A stretch of 15,113 bases of DNA from Cohnella algarum (GCF_016937515.1 NZ_JAFHKM010000001.1:1-15113), one strand, 5' to 3'; counted from the stretch's first letter, positions 1-8,541 are shown. Notes: generated by a model from the sequence alone, not told the origin. A program made the numbers and translations.

Positions 1-384
1 GCTCGATTCGGCTATTATCCCAAAGCGGTGCTGGCCGATCAGATTTACCGCACGCGGACAACTTGCGCTTCTGCAAGGAGAAGGATTCGACTGAGCGGAC
101 CGCAATTGGGGCGTCCGTCATCCGCCGATCAACAGGAGCAAAAGAAAATCGCCAAAGCGGATGCAGCCGCGCGCAATGCGGTGGAGGGCAAGTTCGGTGA
201 AGGCAAGCGCAGCTATGGGCTTGGCCGTATTCGAGCGCACCTTCAGACGACCAGCGAGACCGTAATCGGGCTGCAACTGCTGGTGATGAACCTCGAAAAG
301 AGACTCCGGGTTCTCTTTTTGCCCGTTTTGCAATGGCTATTGTCGAGGCTCGCAGTTCGTTGCTCGTGTCACCGTAAAATGTGA
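1..384 (+). pseudogene. IS5-family DDE transposase, C-terminal part, frameshifted
   Basis: This is the C-terminal end of an IS5-type DDE transposase, the enzyme that cuts and rejoins the ends of the element. Frame 1 reads ARFGYYPKAVLADQIYRTR, then after a short out-of-frame stretch IRLSGPQLGRP, NAVEGKFGEGKRSYGLGRIR and LLVMNLEKRLRVLF. These are typical C-terminal blocks of this family, and the Glu of NAVEGKFGEGKR sits where the catalytic Glu is expected. Between about 60 and 87 the conserved block (NLRFCKEK) is in a different frame, so one base is missing before it and two after it, or equivalent changes. The stop is TGA at 382-384. The catalytic Asp residues lie upstream of the window. It cannot be told whether the copy is active, because the same type of frameshift occurs in nearly all genes here. 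Confidence 0.75.
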
Positions 385-399
385 CCCGTTCGCAAGCCC
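1..399 (+). mobile_element. Right end of an IS5-like insertion sequence (partial)
   Basis: The element runs off the left edge. It comprises the 3' part of a DDE transposase gene and a short 3' non-coding tail. The likely outer end is at 399, where the minus strand reads GGGCTTGCGAACGGGTCACA, a plausible terminal inverted repeat. The bases next to it, TAA at 400-402 (TTA on the minus strand), fit the YTAR/TNA target preference known for IS5-family elements. Immediately beyond it, a minus-strand reading frame of an unrelated small protein resumes, which supports this boundary. The left end and the second target duplication lie outside the window, so the exact terminus and repeat length are inferred. 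Confidence 0.6.
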
Positions 400-694
400 T
401 AAATAGTATTGTTGATCCTTTTTGGCCAAATAATCGAAATAAGGCGCGTAGGCTGCGAAGGAAAGTCGTCGACGGTCACGCGAAGCGGAATGCGATGCTT
501 GCCGGACAACACCTCGTAACCGTGCTCTTCCAGCAGCGTTACCCGCATCGGCCGGTTCCACTTCTCCCGCATGCGCGAGCTTCCGAAGCCTGGCGCTGGG
601 CGGCTCTAACAGCACAAATGCAGCCGCCTCGCCAGCCACCAGACCAGCAGCCCCGCAACCGTCAAAAACAACAGCAATCGCCGAACCGCTCCAC
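400..694 (-). pseudogene. Small one-TM protein of unknown function, 3' end removed by the IS
   Basis: I do not recognise the family. On the minus strand a ribosome-binding-like purine stretch (699-710) precedes a possible GTG start at 692-694. An N-terminal membrane segment follows (RRLLLFLTVAGLLVWWLARR), then a polar Ala/Glu/Pro-rich linker (LRKLAHAGEVEPADAG). After that comes a globular stretch reading VTLLEEHGYEVLSGKHRIPL, then RVTVDD, then FAAYAPYFDYLAKKDQQYYL. These pieces lie in different frames and join only if single missing bases are allowed, as in the neighbours. The sequence stops being protein-like exactly where the IS end begins (399/400), so the gene looks cut by the insertion. 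It follows tlyA by about 200 bp. Function unknown; a membrane-anchored protein with an extracytoplasmic or cytoplasmic domain is all that can be said. Confidence 0.4.
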
Positions 695-890
695 GATCGC
701 TCCCCTCCGCATCGAACGTCGGCGTTATCGATTGTCGAGTTCCTGGAGGTTCGCCGCATCTAATCGTAGTTCGCGCCGCAAGCCCTGAATTCCTTTTTTC
801 CGCGAAGGAACGCAAAAACGGAGCATGCCCGCGAGAACCGGTTATTCGATCCGGCCGTTCTTCGGCAGCTCCGGACAGATGTTCCCTTGC

Positions 891-1751
891 TTATTTCGTG
901 CTAAGATCAACTTTGCGGTGAAAAGCGTTCGAGGCCTCGTCCACGACCGAGCGAACGAGCGACGGAACGGAATCCGGAGAACTTTCGTCTCTAACGTTTC
1001 CGAAGCGTTCGCTTCAAGCCGCCAATAGGCCAAAAATTCGATGTTGCCTTCGCCCCCGGTAATCGGGGAATAGGTCAGCCCTTGCAGCCGAAATCCAAGC
1101 TTCTCCGCGTGAGCCAGCACTTCGATCAGCACCGATTCGTGAACGCCCGGATCCCGACGACGCCGGATTTGCCTACTTGCTCGCGGCCTGCCTCGAATTG
1201 GGGCTTGATGAGCGCGACCGTCCCGCCGCCGGACTGAAGCAGCTCGGCCAGCGTCGGCAAAATCAGCTTCAGCGAGATGAACGAAACGTCGATCGTCGCA
1301 AATGCCGGCGCCGGCCGTCCAACTGGTCCGCGGTCATATGACGGAATTCGTCCGTTCCATGACCCGGACCCGCTCGTCCTGGCGCAGCGACCAGTCCAGT
1401 TGGTTGTACCGACATCCACCGCGTAGACGAATGCCGCGCCGTTCTGAAGCGCGCAATCGGTAAACCCTCCGGTGGAGGCGCCGATGTCGAGCATAACCGC
1501 ATCCTTCAAATCGAGCCCGAAAAATCGGATCGCTTTCTCGAGCTTGAGCCCCCGCGGCTGACATACGGATGGGGCGCTCCTTTGACGACGATGGCGGCGT
1601 CGCGCGGCACCTTCGTCCCCGCCTTGTCGACGCGCTCCGTGCCGACTTGAACGAGCCCCGCCATAATCGCCGCCTTCGCCTTTTCGCGACTTTCGAAATA
1701 GCCTAACTCCACAAGCAAAACGTCGAGCCGTTCCTTGACGGGTACGTTCAT
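891..1751 (-). CDS. tlyA: TlyA-type rRNA 2'-O-methyltransferase / hemolysin-like protein (frameshifted)
   Basis: TlyA family: an S4 RNA-binding domain followed by a Rossmann-type SAM-dependent methyltransferase domain, known to 2'-O-methylate rRNA in the actinobacterial homologues. The S4 domain is clear (ERLDVLLVELGYFESREKAK, then AGLVQVGTERVDKAGTKV). The SAM site reads LDIGASTGGFTDCALQNGA and later blocks read ATIDVSFISLKLILPTL and ALIKPQFEAGREQVGKSG. The C-terminus reads VRSVVDEASNAFHRKVDLST and then TAA at 891-893. The reconstructed length is about 288 residues, near the family norm. The ATG at 1749-1751 overlaps the dxs TGA by one base (a GTG three bases upstream is an alternative), so it is translationally coupled to dxs. 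At least six single-base losses interrupt the frame, near 1550, 1410, 1345, 1315, 1150 and 950. The position after dxs is usual in Bacillales. Confidence 0.88.
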
Positions 1752-3629
1752 CACGTCGCTCTCTGGCGCTTGCGGACGACGCGCTTGCGCAGCTCCTGCG
1801 CGACGTTTTCGGGCGTCAGCCCGACTTCGGCCCGCTGTTCCTTGATCGTCGCGTGCTCGATGAAACGGTCGGGAACGCCGAGCATGCCCACCGAGATGTG
1901 CTGCTGGCCCGCCAATGCGTAAAACTCGAGAATGGCGCCGCCAGTCCCCTTGCTCCGATCCTCTTCGAGCACGAGCAGCGGGATGTTTTCCTTGGCCAAG
2001 GAGAGCAGCATCTCCTCGTCAGCGGTTTGACGAAGCGGGCGTTCACGACCCGGGCCTGAATGCCTTCGCGCTTCAGCAGTTCCGCGGCTTCTTCCGCGAC
2101 TTGAACCATCGGCCGATCGCGATGATGGCGGCGTAATCCCCGTCGCGAACCGTTTCCCAGCTGCCGATCGGGATCGGCCGAAGCTCGGATCCATCGGGAC
2201 GCCAAGTCCGTTGATCCTCGGATAACGGACGGCGATCGGGCCGTCCTCGTATTCGACCGCGGTCTTGAGCATGTGCCGCAGCTCATTCTCGTCCTTCGGC
2301 ATCATGATGACCATATTCGGAATATGCCGCAAGAATGCGATATCGTACACGCCTTGGTGCGTCTCCCCGTCTGCGCCGACAAAGCCGGCCCGGTCGATCG
2401 CGAACACCACGTTCAGTTTCTGGCGGCAAATATCGTGCACTACCTGGTCATAGGCGCGCTGCAGGAACGTCGAATAGACGGCGAATACCGGCTTCATGCC
2501 TTCCAGCGCCATGGCTGCGGCCATCGTGGCGGCATGTTGCTCCGCGATGCCGACGTCGAACATCCGGTTCGGGAAGCGTTCCGCGAAACCGAGCAGTCCG
2601 GAACCTCCCGGCATGGCCGGGGTAATCGCCAAGATGCGGTCGTCCCGCTCCGCGAGTTCGATCAGCGTTTTGCCGAAGACGTCTGTATAAACGGGAGGTC
2701 CGACCGACTTGACGACTTGTCCGGATTCGATCTGTACGGCGTGATGCCGTGCCATTTGAACGAATCCGCTTCCGCGGGCGAATATCCTTTGCCCTTGATC
2801 GTGAGGATGTGAATGAGAACCGGACCGTTCACCTTCTCGGCTTGATGAAACGCCTCGACCAGCTTCTCGATATCGTGGCCGTCGACCGGCCCGAAATATT
2901 TGAGCCCGAATTCCTCGACAGCATCCCGGGACAACCAAATATTTCAGGCTGTCCTTGAGCCGTTCGGCCGTCTTGGCCAGCTTGCCGCCGATGGCGGGAA
3001 TTTTGCGGACGAGCGTTTCGAATTCGTCCTTCGCTTTGCGATAGGTTTTGTCGGAACGAACCTTGCCCAAGTAGTTGTGCAGAGCGCCTACGTTCGGCGC
3101 GATCGACATCTCGTTGTCGTTCAGGACGACGATCAGATTGCGCTTCTCGTGACCGATATGGTTCATCGCTTCGAGCGCCATGCCCCGGTCAGCGCGCCGT
3201 CCCCGATCACGGCGATCACTTTGTTGCTTTCGCCCTTCAAGTCGCGCGCAAGAGCCATGCCGGCCGCGGCCGACAGCGAAGTGCTGCTGTGCCCGGCTTC
3301 CCATACGTCATGCTCGCTTTCGGAACGCTTGACGAAGCCGCACAGGCCGTCCTTCTGGCGCAGCGTGCCGAAGCGGTCTTTGCGGCCGGTTAAATTTTAT
3401 GAACGTAGGCCTGATGGCCGACGTCGAAAATGAATTTGTCCCGCGGGCTGTCGTACAAATAATGGAGCGCGAGCGTCAATTCGACGACGCCCAAATTCGG
3501 CGCGAGATGCCCGCCGGTCGCGGATAAATTTTCGATTAAAAACTGGCGGATTTCTTGCGCCAACTGAGGCAGCTCGGCTAAGGAAAGCTGCTTAAGATCA
3601 GATGGGCTGTCGATACGGTCGAGCAGCAA
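1751..3629 (-). CDS. dxs: 1-deoxy-D-xylulose-5-phosphate synthase (frameshifted)
   Basis: DXS condenses pyruvate and glyceraldehyde 3-phosphate with thiamine diphosphate, the first step of the MEP isoprenoid pathway. Conserved blocks in order are: [46 protein letters not shown], the ThDP/Mg motif [16 protein letters not shown] with [54 protein letters not shown] with the catalytic Glu, [20 protein letters not shown], and a C-terminal transketolase domain ([28 protein letters not shown]). The reconstructed length is about 629 residues, normal for DXS. The start is TTG at 3627-3629, seven or so bases after a GGGGA stretch; the annotated start is therefore not certain. About eight single-base losses break the frame (near 3397, 3185, 2935, 2920, 2730, 2185, 2118 and 2030). 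It has its own promoter upstream and overlaps tlyA downstream. Confidence 0.93.
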
Positions 3630-3682
3630 TGGAGTTCCCCGCTTTCCCGGATAAGTCCGTGTACGTTACAAAATTTGATATC

Positions 3683-3711
3683 ATTATAACACATGCGGCA
3701 GACAAATGCCC
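3683..3711 (-). promoter_or_regulatory. Putative sigma-A promoter of dxs-tlyA (extended -10)
   Basis: On the minus strand a perfect -10 box TATAAT (3683-3688) is preceded by TGT (3689-3691), giving an extended -10 element. The -35 region is poor (GGGCAT at 17 bp, TTGGGC at 19 bp), as is common when the extended -10 is present. The start point would fall near 3676, leaving a leader of about 47 nt before dxs. The promoter lies downstream of a strong terminator, which fits dxs-tlyA being a separate transcription unit. Confidence 0.6.
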
Positions 3712-4094
3712 AATACGGGGCCAAGCTTGGCAGATCTTGACGAAATGCGGACGCAAGCCCCGCGACGGTCCGCTGCGGTTATGGTATCCCATTCCATACG
3801 TTTAACCGTGAAAATCGTTCCGGGATTTTGCTGCAAGGCGAAGTGTTTATTTGTACGGGTTGAATACTTCGGTTCGGAAACTTTAATTCAAGATTGGCGC
3901 GAGGATCCGGCCCGGTTTCTAGTTCGCAAGTTGGGGTGGAAGTTTGTGTATCCTCAAAGGTTCGAAAGGGTTCCGGGTGAATTCGGCGTGAGTTCGGCGA
4001 TTGCACGCAAAAACGATCACCTGCCGTTTTCCGCCCCCGACTGGCGTTAGCCGTCAAAGGCAAGGATCCTCATCCATGGGCGCTCGGCACGGCC
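3712..4094. other. Gene-free intergenic region between ispA and dxs
   Basis: About 380 bp with no convincing gene on either strand. Open frames exist in both directions (plus 3706-4050, minus 3779-4063), but their translations lack hydrophobic cores or recognisable motifs and have no good ribosome binding site. The base composition is lower in GC than the flanking genes between about 3790 and 4030, with AT-rich patches. A GGACGCAAGCCCC stretch near 3749-3761 recalls part of a c-di-GMP riboswitch but the rest of the fold is not evident. I assign no function. Confidence 0.5.
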
Positions 4095-4150
4095 AAAAAA
4101 AAGACCGCCCCGGCGCGTCGACAACGTCGACATCCGCTCGCCGGGCAGTC
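4095..4150 (-). terminator. Rho-independent terminator after ispA
   Basis: Read on the minus strand, an outer stem GACTGCCCGGCG / CGCCGGGGCGGTC (one wobble and one bulge) encloses an inner perfect stem GTCGAC-GTT-GTCGAC, followed directly by eight T residues (A-run at 4095-4102 on the plus strand). It lies about 40 bp after the ispA stop and ends the nusB-folD-xseA-xseB-ispA series. Confidence 0.88.
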
Positions 4151-4187
4151 CGGATAAAGCGCAAATTCTTTTAAACCGGTGCAACGG

Positions 4188-5097
4188 CTAGTGATCCCGA
4201 TTCATGATGGAGCGCGCGATGCCGGCCAGCAATTCCGGCTTGGCAAAACCCGCGGCCATTACCGCCTCGATCGCCTCTTCCGTAAGACGGGACACGCGCT
4301 CCCGGCTCGCGTCCAGCCCAAGCAGAAACGGGTACGTCACTTTGCCTTGGCGCTCATCGCTTTTCAGCGGTTTGCCCAGTTTCCCCTCGTCGCCGATCAC
4401 GTCCAAAATATCGTCCTGAATTTGGAAGGCGAGGCCGATATTGCGGCCGAACAGCTCGAGCGCCGCCAGCTTGTCGGCTTCCGCTTCGGCCGCGTGCCCC
4501 CCGCCCGCAACGAAACGCGATCAGGTCGCTTGTCTTGTGCAAATGGATCGACTCGAGCTCCTCGAGCGAGGTGATTCCCTGCTCTCCCAGCATATCGCTC
4601 GCTTGGCCGCCGACCATGCCCGAAAGTCCCGCAAACCGGGCCAGCTCCGAAACGACGGCGAGCGCCCGGTCTGCCGGAACGCCCAAAGAAGCCGCCTGCG
4701 AAGCGACGAAGAAGGCGTGCGTCAGCAACCCGTCGCCGGCGAGAATCGCCATCGCCTCTCCGAACACTTTGTGGTTGGTCGGACGTCCGCGGCGAAAATC
4801 GTCGTTATCCATCGCCGGCAAGTCGTCGTGAATGAGCGAGTAGGTGTGGATCATTTCGACGGCGACGGCAAACGGCATCGCCCTGGCGTGGATCCCCTCG
4901 TCGCCGCCGACGCTTTCCGCCGACGCCAAAACCAATATCGGCCGCAGGCGCTTGCCCCCGGCTTCCAGCGAGTAAACGGCCGCGTCCCTCAGCGGGGCCG
5001 GAATGCGCCATTCGGCCGGTATCGCTTCGCGAAGCCGTTCTTCGACGCGTTCTCGCAAAGCCTTGATATACGCTTCGATGTTGCCAGATACCGTCAC
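4188..5097 (-). CDS. ispA: Farnesyl diphosphate synthase / polyprenyl synthetase (frameshifted)
   Basis: This cytosolic trans-isoprenyl diphosphate synthase joins isopentenyl and allylic diphosphates to make farnesyl diphosphate. Visible motifs are GGKRLRP (substrate binding), the first Asp-rich motif in SLIHDDLPAMDNDDFRRGRP, the G-Q block GLSGMVGGQASDM, HLHKTSDLIAF and the second Asp-rich motif FQIQDDILDVIGDE followed by GKPLKSDERQGKVTYPFLLG. Two residues before the first Asp-rich motif are not bulky in the way long-chain synthases often differ, so a short-chain (C15) product is the best guess. The reconstructed length is about 300 residues. GTG start at 5095-5097; an AGGAGAG ribosome binding site lies inside the last codons of xseB, eight bases upstream. 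One break of frame lies at a G-rich run near 4496-4512 (net two bases missing or one extra). Stop TAG at 4188-4190. Confidence 0.93.
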
Positions 5098-5102
5098 TTC
5101 CG

Positions 5103-5413
5103 CTACTCTCCTTTATCCGCTTCGGCCTCGCCCTGCAAAGGCGCGAACGGCTTGCGCTGAAATCCGGTTTCGTCCTCCATCAGCATTTCGATCCTTTTTT
5201 CCACTTGTTCGAGCTTCTGCCGCAAAGCCTGGACAATGCGATTCCCTGCTGATAAAGCTCGATGGCGGTTTCCAGCGGGACGTCCGAATGCTCGAGGCGG
5301 GCCACGATTTCCTCCAGCTTCTCCATCGCTTCCTCGAAGGAAATAGCCTGCGCGGCATCCGCGCTCGCCGCCGTTTCCGCGCCTGCCGTTTCCCGTTCCG
5401 GTTTAAGGCTCAT
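5103..5413 (-). CDS. xseB: Exodeoxyribonuclease VII small subunit (frameshifted)
   Basis: XseB forms the long helical partner of XseA in exonuclease VII, which degrades single-stranded DNA. The core motif [20 protein letters not shown], followed by [19 protein letters not shown], is diagnostic of the family. The N-terminus is extended by an Ala/Glu-rich stretch ([20 protein letters not shown]), and the C-terminus continues as [20 protein letters not shown] once a single missing base near 5205 is allowed, ending GE-TAG at 5103-5105. The total is about 103 residues, slightly longer than usual (75-90). The ATG at 5411-5413 overlaps the xseA stop by 11 bases and follows a GGAGGAGGGAG ribosome binding site, so translation is probably coupled to xseA. 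Its stop lies six bases before the ispA start. Confidence 0.9.
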
Positions 5414-6760
5414 TCCCGACTCCCTCCTCCTGCAATCCCCATACTTGGCAATCCAGCGTTCCGTCGCCAAGCGGACTTTGACCCGGTCTCCCGGCTGAAC
5501 TTCCTCTATCGAACGAATGATAGCTTCTTCCTGTTCGTCATAGACGAGACTGTAGCCTCTGCCCATAATTTTGAGCGGGCTGAGCGCGTCAAGCTGGCGA
5601 ACGAGCGCGCCGAAGCCGCTTTGCCGTTCGCGCAGCACGCTTCGCATCGACTGCGACAGCCTGGCCGCAGCCGCATCGGCCCGCTTGCGCGCGAACGACG
5701 CTTGCGCCCGCGGGCTTGCGGCCGACAACCGGCCCGCCAGCCGCGCAAGCCGCTCTTGCGACCGGGCGAATCGCCCCTCGGCGCGGAACTGCAGCCGATC
5801 CCGCAGCCGGTCGAGCCGTTCGGCCTGCGAGAGCAACGCCCGCTTCGGCTGCAAAAAATACGGCGACTTGGCCGCGCGCTGCCAGCGTTCCCGCGAATGG
5901 ACAAGCTTAAAGCGCAGCGATTTGTCCATTCGCCGCCGCAGCGACTCGATCGTCTGGCGCAGCTCCGCCGCGTGCGGAACCGCGAGCTCCGCGGCCGCGG
6001 TCGGCGTCGGCGCGCGCAAATCGGCGACGAAGTCGGCGATCGTGAAATCCGTTTCGTGGCCGACCGCCGAAATGACGGGAATGGCCGACGCGCGAATGGC
6101 TCGGGCGACGATTTCCTCGTTGAACGCCCAAAGCTCTTCGAGCGATCCGCCCCCGCGGCCCACGATCAGGACGTCGCCTCGCCGAGACGATTCATCGCCT
6201 CGATCGCCTGCACGATCGAGGCCGCCGCCGCCTTCCCTGGACCGATGCCGGATAGAGAAGCACCGGGACGGACGCGAACCGCCTTTGCAGGGTAATGATA
6301 ATATCCCGCACCGCCGCCCCCGTCGGCGACGTAATAACGCCGATCGCTTTCGGGTATCGGGGAATCGGCCGCTTGACCGCCTCGGAAAACAAGCCTTCCT
6401 CGCCAAGCTTCCGCTTCAACTGCTCGAAAGCGAGATAAAGGCTGCCGACGCCGTCCGGCTGCATCGCCGTAACGTAAAACTGGTACTGGCCGTCCCGCTC
6501 GAAGACGGACACCCGCCTCTCGCCAGCACCTTCATGCGTCCTTCGGCCGGAAGGGCAGCCGCTGATTGTACGAGCCGAACATGATGCTTTTCAGTCTGCC
6601 GCTTTCGTCCTTGAGCGTAAAGTACATATGTCCGCTCGAATGATGGGTGAATTCGAGATTTCCCCCCGGATCCATATATCTGAAGCTTGGCGTCTCCTTC
6701 CAGCTTCAGCTTGATGTACCGGTTCACATCGCGGATGCTCAGCACGCGCGAAGGCTCCAA
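5403..6760 (-). CDS. xseA: Exodeoxyribonuclease VII large subunit (frameshifted)
   Basis: Catalytic subunit of exonuclease VII. The N-terminal OB-fold domain reads [43 protein letters not shown] and KVLARG. The catalytic domain reads [57 protein letters not shown] and [13 protein letters not shown], all hallmark blocks. A long Arg/Ala-rich helical region follows (about residues 280-400), then [15 protein letters not shown] and a C-terminal [17 protein letters not shown] with stop TAA at 5403-5405. Start TTG at 6758-6760, eight bases after GGAGG; it lies about 55 bp after folD. At least seven single-base losses interrupt the frame. One of them, near 5445, makes xseA appear fused in frame with xseB; restoring one base ([11 protein letters not shown]) gives the normal end. 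Confidence 0.92.
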
Positions 6761-6815
6761 ACGCGCCGCCTCCTCTCCTTGGCTTCGAACGCGACCGTTT
6801 GCGTCTGTATTTCGT

Positions 6816-7663
6816 TTACTTGGCTTTGCCCAATGCCGCTTTCAGCGTATTTTCATCAGCATCGTAATCGTCATCGGCCCGACGCCTCCCGGAACCGGCG
6901 TAATCCAGCCCGCAACTTCGGAAGCTTCGGCAAAATCCACGTCGCCGCACAGCTTGCCGTCAGGCAGCCGGTTGACGCCGACGTCGATCACGACGGCTCC
7001 GGGCTTGATCCAGTCGCCTTTGACCAGCTTCGGAACGCCGACCGCCGCCACGACGATATCGGCTTGGCGGGAAACTTCCGCCAGATTCGGCGTGCGCGAA
7101 TGGCAAATCGTCACCGTCGCATGCTCCCGAAGCAGCAGGAGCGAAACCGGCTTGCCCACGATGTTGCTGCGTCGATGACGACCGCATGCTTGCCGGCGGG
7201 AGAGTTGCCCGTCCGCTTCAGCAGCTCGATAACGCCCGCCGGCGTGCAAGGCAGCAAGGCGTCGTCTCCGATGACCATATTGCCGACGCTGACCGGATGA
7301 AAGCCGTCCACGTCCTTTTCGACCGCGATCGCGTCGATGACCGCCTTCTCCTCGATATGCTTCGGCAGCGGCAGCTGCACGAGAATGCCGTGCACGCTGT
7401 CTTGGGCGTTCAACCGGCCGATCAGCTCCAGCAATTCCGCTTGCGAGGTCTCCGCGGAAAGGCGGTGCACCTCGGAATAAAAGCCGAGATCTTCGCAAGC
7501 TTTCGCCTTATTGCGAACGTAACCTGGGACGCCGGATCTTCCCCGACCAGAATGACGGCAAGCCCCGGTTGAATGCCCGAACTTTTCAGCTTTGCGACTT
7601 CGTCTTTGATTTCCGCCCGGATTTGGTCGGAAATTTTTTGCCTTCGATCAGCTTTGCGCTCAT
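6816..7663 (-). CDS. folD: Bifunctional methylenetetrahydrofolate dehydrogenase / cyclohydrolase (frameshifted)
   Basis: FolD interconverts 5,10-methylene-, 5,10-methenyl- and 10-formyl-tetrahydrofolate in the cytosol with NADP. Motifs in order are: [32 protein letters not shown] with the catalytic Lys, [33 protein letters not shown], the NADP-site block [51 protein letters not shown] and a C-terminal [15 protein letters not shown]. After a missing base near 6855 the protein ends [11 protein letters not shown] and TAA at 6816-6818. The reconstructed length is about 284 residues, normal. ATG at 7661-7663 overlaps the nusB TGA (ATGA) and follows GGAGGAA. At least four single-base losses occur (near 7635, 7520, 7165 and 6855). 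Confidence 0.94.
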
Positions 7664-8157
7664 TGCGGTTCCTCCTCGCCATTCGTTTCGAATTCGGGCT
7701 TCGGATCTTTTGCGGATTCCGGCTTTCCGCCCCCGTCTCGCGCAGCATGCGTCCGAGCACGCCGTTGACGAATTTGCCGGATTCGTCCGTGCCGAAGCGC
7801 TTCGCCAGCTCGATCGCTTCGTTTACGACAACCTTCGGAGGCACTTCCTTCCGGTGGGCGAGCTCGAAAGCCGCAAGCCGCAAAATCTGGCGGTCCACCG
7901 CGACAGGCGATCCACCTGCCATCGGTCAAATACCGGGCCAGCGAGCGGTCGATTTCTTCCCGGTGGGCCGTAACGCCCTTTACCAGCTCGCGGGTAAACC
8001 CGTCGACCGCGCCGACGTCTTCGACGTTCGCGCCGATTTCGTTTTCTTCGCGCGCTTCCGTCAGAACGGTCTCCACCGCGGCCTGCGCGTCCACGCCGTT
8101 CATTTCCATCTGGTACAGGCTCTGCACCGCAATTTCCCTTGCCAATCTGCGCTTCAT
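7660..8157 (-). CDS. nusB: Transcription antitermination factor NusB (frameshifted)
   Basis: NusB binds boxA RNA together with NusE/S10 and promotes antitermination, chiefly of rRNA operons. The all-helical fold is represented by [80 protein letters not shown] and [20 protein letters not shown] followed by [10 protein letters not shown]. The C-terminus carries a polar extension of about 27 residues ([20 protein letters not shown]) rich in Glu, Lys and Pro, which is beyond the NusB fold and probably disordered. ATG at 8155-8157 preceded by GGGAGG. Stop TGA overlaps the folD ATG. Three single-base losses (near 7920, 7902 and 7740). The reconstructed length is about 166 residues, versus 130-150 for typical NusB. 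Confidence 0.92.
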   Translation of the reverse strand: MKRRLAREIAVQSLYQMEMNGVDAQAAVETVLTEAREENEIGANVEDVGAVDGFTRELVKGVTAHREEIDRSLARYLTDGRWIACRGGPPDFAACGFRARPPEGSASEGCRKRSDRAGEALRHGRIRQIRQRRARTHAARDGGGKPESAKDPKPEFETNGEEEPQ

Positions 8158-8230
8158 GAATCCTCCCGCTTCGACAACTTGTTTTTTGGGCCAACCGAAA
8201 TAGCATTCAGAAAAAACGACGAGCCGTCCC

Positions 8231-8275
8231 GCCCGATCCCGAAACGGGATGGCGGCGCGAGGCGCCGCTTCGGGC
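8231..8275 (-). other. Branched hairpin structure in the leader of nusB
   Basis: Between the DUF2273 gene and nusB, an outer stem (GCCCGA 8231-8236 with TCGGGC 8270-8275) encloses two perfect hairpins side by side: TCCCG-AAA-CGGGA (8237-8249) and GCGGCGC-GAG-GCGCCGC (8252-8268). On the transcribed strand a run of six T (8211-8216) follows about 14 bases later. It could be an inefficient terminator or attenuator between the stress cluster and nusB, or a structured processing site. The stems are seen; the role is inferred. Confidence 0.45.
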
Positions 8276-8298
8276 AAGAAGGCTTCACGGCTTGCGAA

Positions 8299-8527
8299 TC
8301 AGCGCGGCCACGGCCACCGATCGGACATCCAGGAGACCAGCCGGTCCCACGGCAGCAGAGGGCCCGCTTCTTGTCTTTGTTATATCCGATTCCATATCCC
8401 AAACCGACAAGCAATATACAAAACAGCATATCCCAAAATCCGCTAATTAAATAGATGACCGCGCAAAAAAGTCCGCCAAAATGCCAAGCGCCCGTCCTCC
8501 GTAGGCTTCCAGCCATTCTTTCCACAT
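8299..8527 (-). CDS. DUF2273 small integral membrane protein (frameshifted)
   Basis: A small membrane protein of the DUF2273 family, which is usually encoded next to asp23 and amaP and is thought to belong to the same envelope-associated complex; no biochemical activity is known. It starts MWKEWLEAYGGRALGILAG, followed by two hydrophobic segments that together span about residues 15-48 (LFCAVIYLISGFWDMLFCIL, LVGLGYGIGY), then a basic NKDKKR turn and a tail reading LPWDRLVSWMSDRWPWPR. ATG at 8525-8527 behind a weak GGGGGA. TGA at 8299-8301. Two single-base losses (near 8478 and 8360) disguise it: without correction the frame runs on through the leader into nusB. It lies 14 bp after amaP and about 140 bp before nusB. 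The reconstructed length is about 76 residues. Confidence 0.8.
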
Positions 8528-8541
8528 GGGCGGCCGTCCCC

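Noticed and set aside
3706..3790. Possible c-di-GMP (GEMM) riboswitch on the plus strand around GGACGCAAGCCCC
   Set aside because: The 5' half of the motif and the closing helix are not evident, and there is no plus-strand gene downstream to control.
5003..6295. Long plus-strand open frame (about 430 codons) opposite xseA/xseB/ispA
   Set aside because: It is Arg/Ser/Pro-rich with no recognisable domain, has no good ribosome binding site, and lies antisense to genes with clear motifs. Long antisense frames are expected in GC-rich DNA.
7660..8277. NusB with an extra 40-residue N-terminus beginning upstream of 8157
   Set aside because: The upstream part is the leader with the branched hairpin; the ATG at 8155-8157 has a GGGAGG site and matches the usual NusB start.
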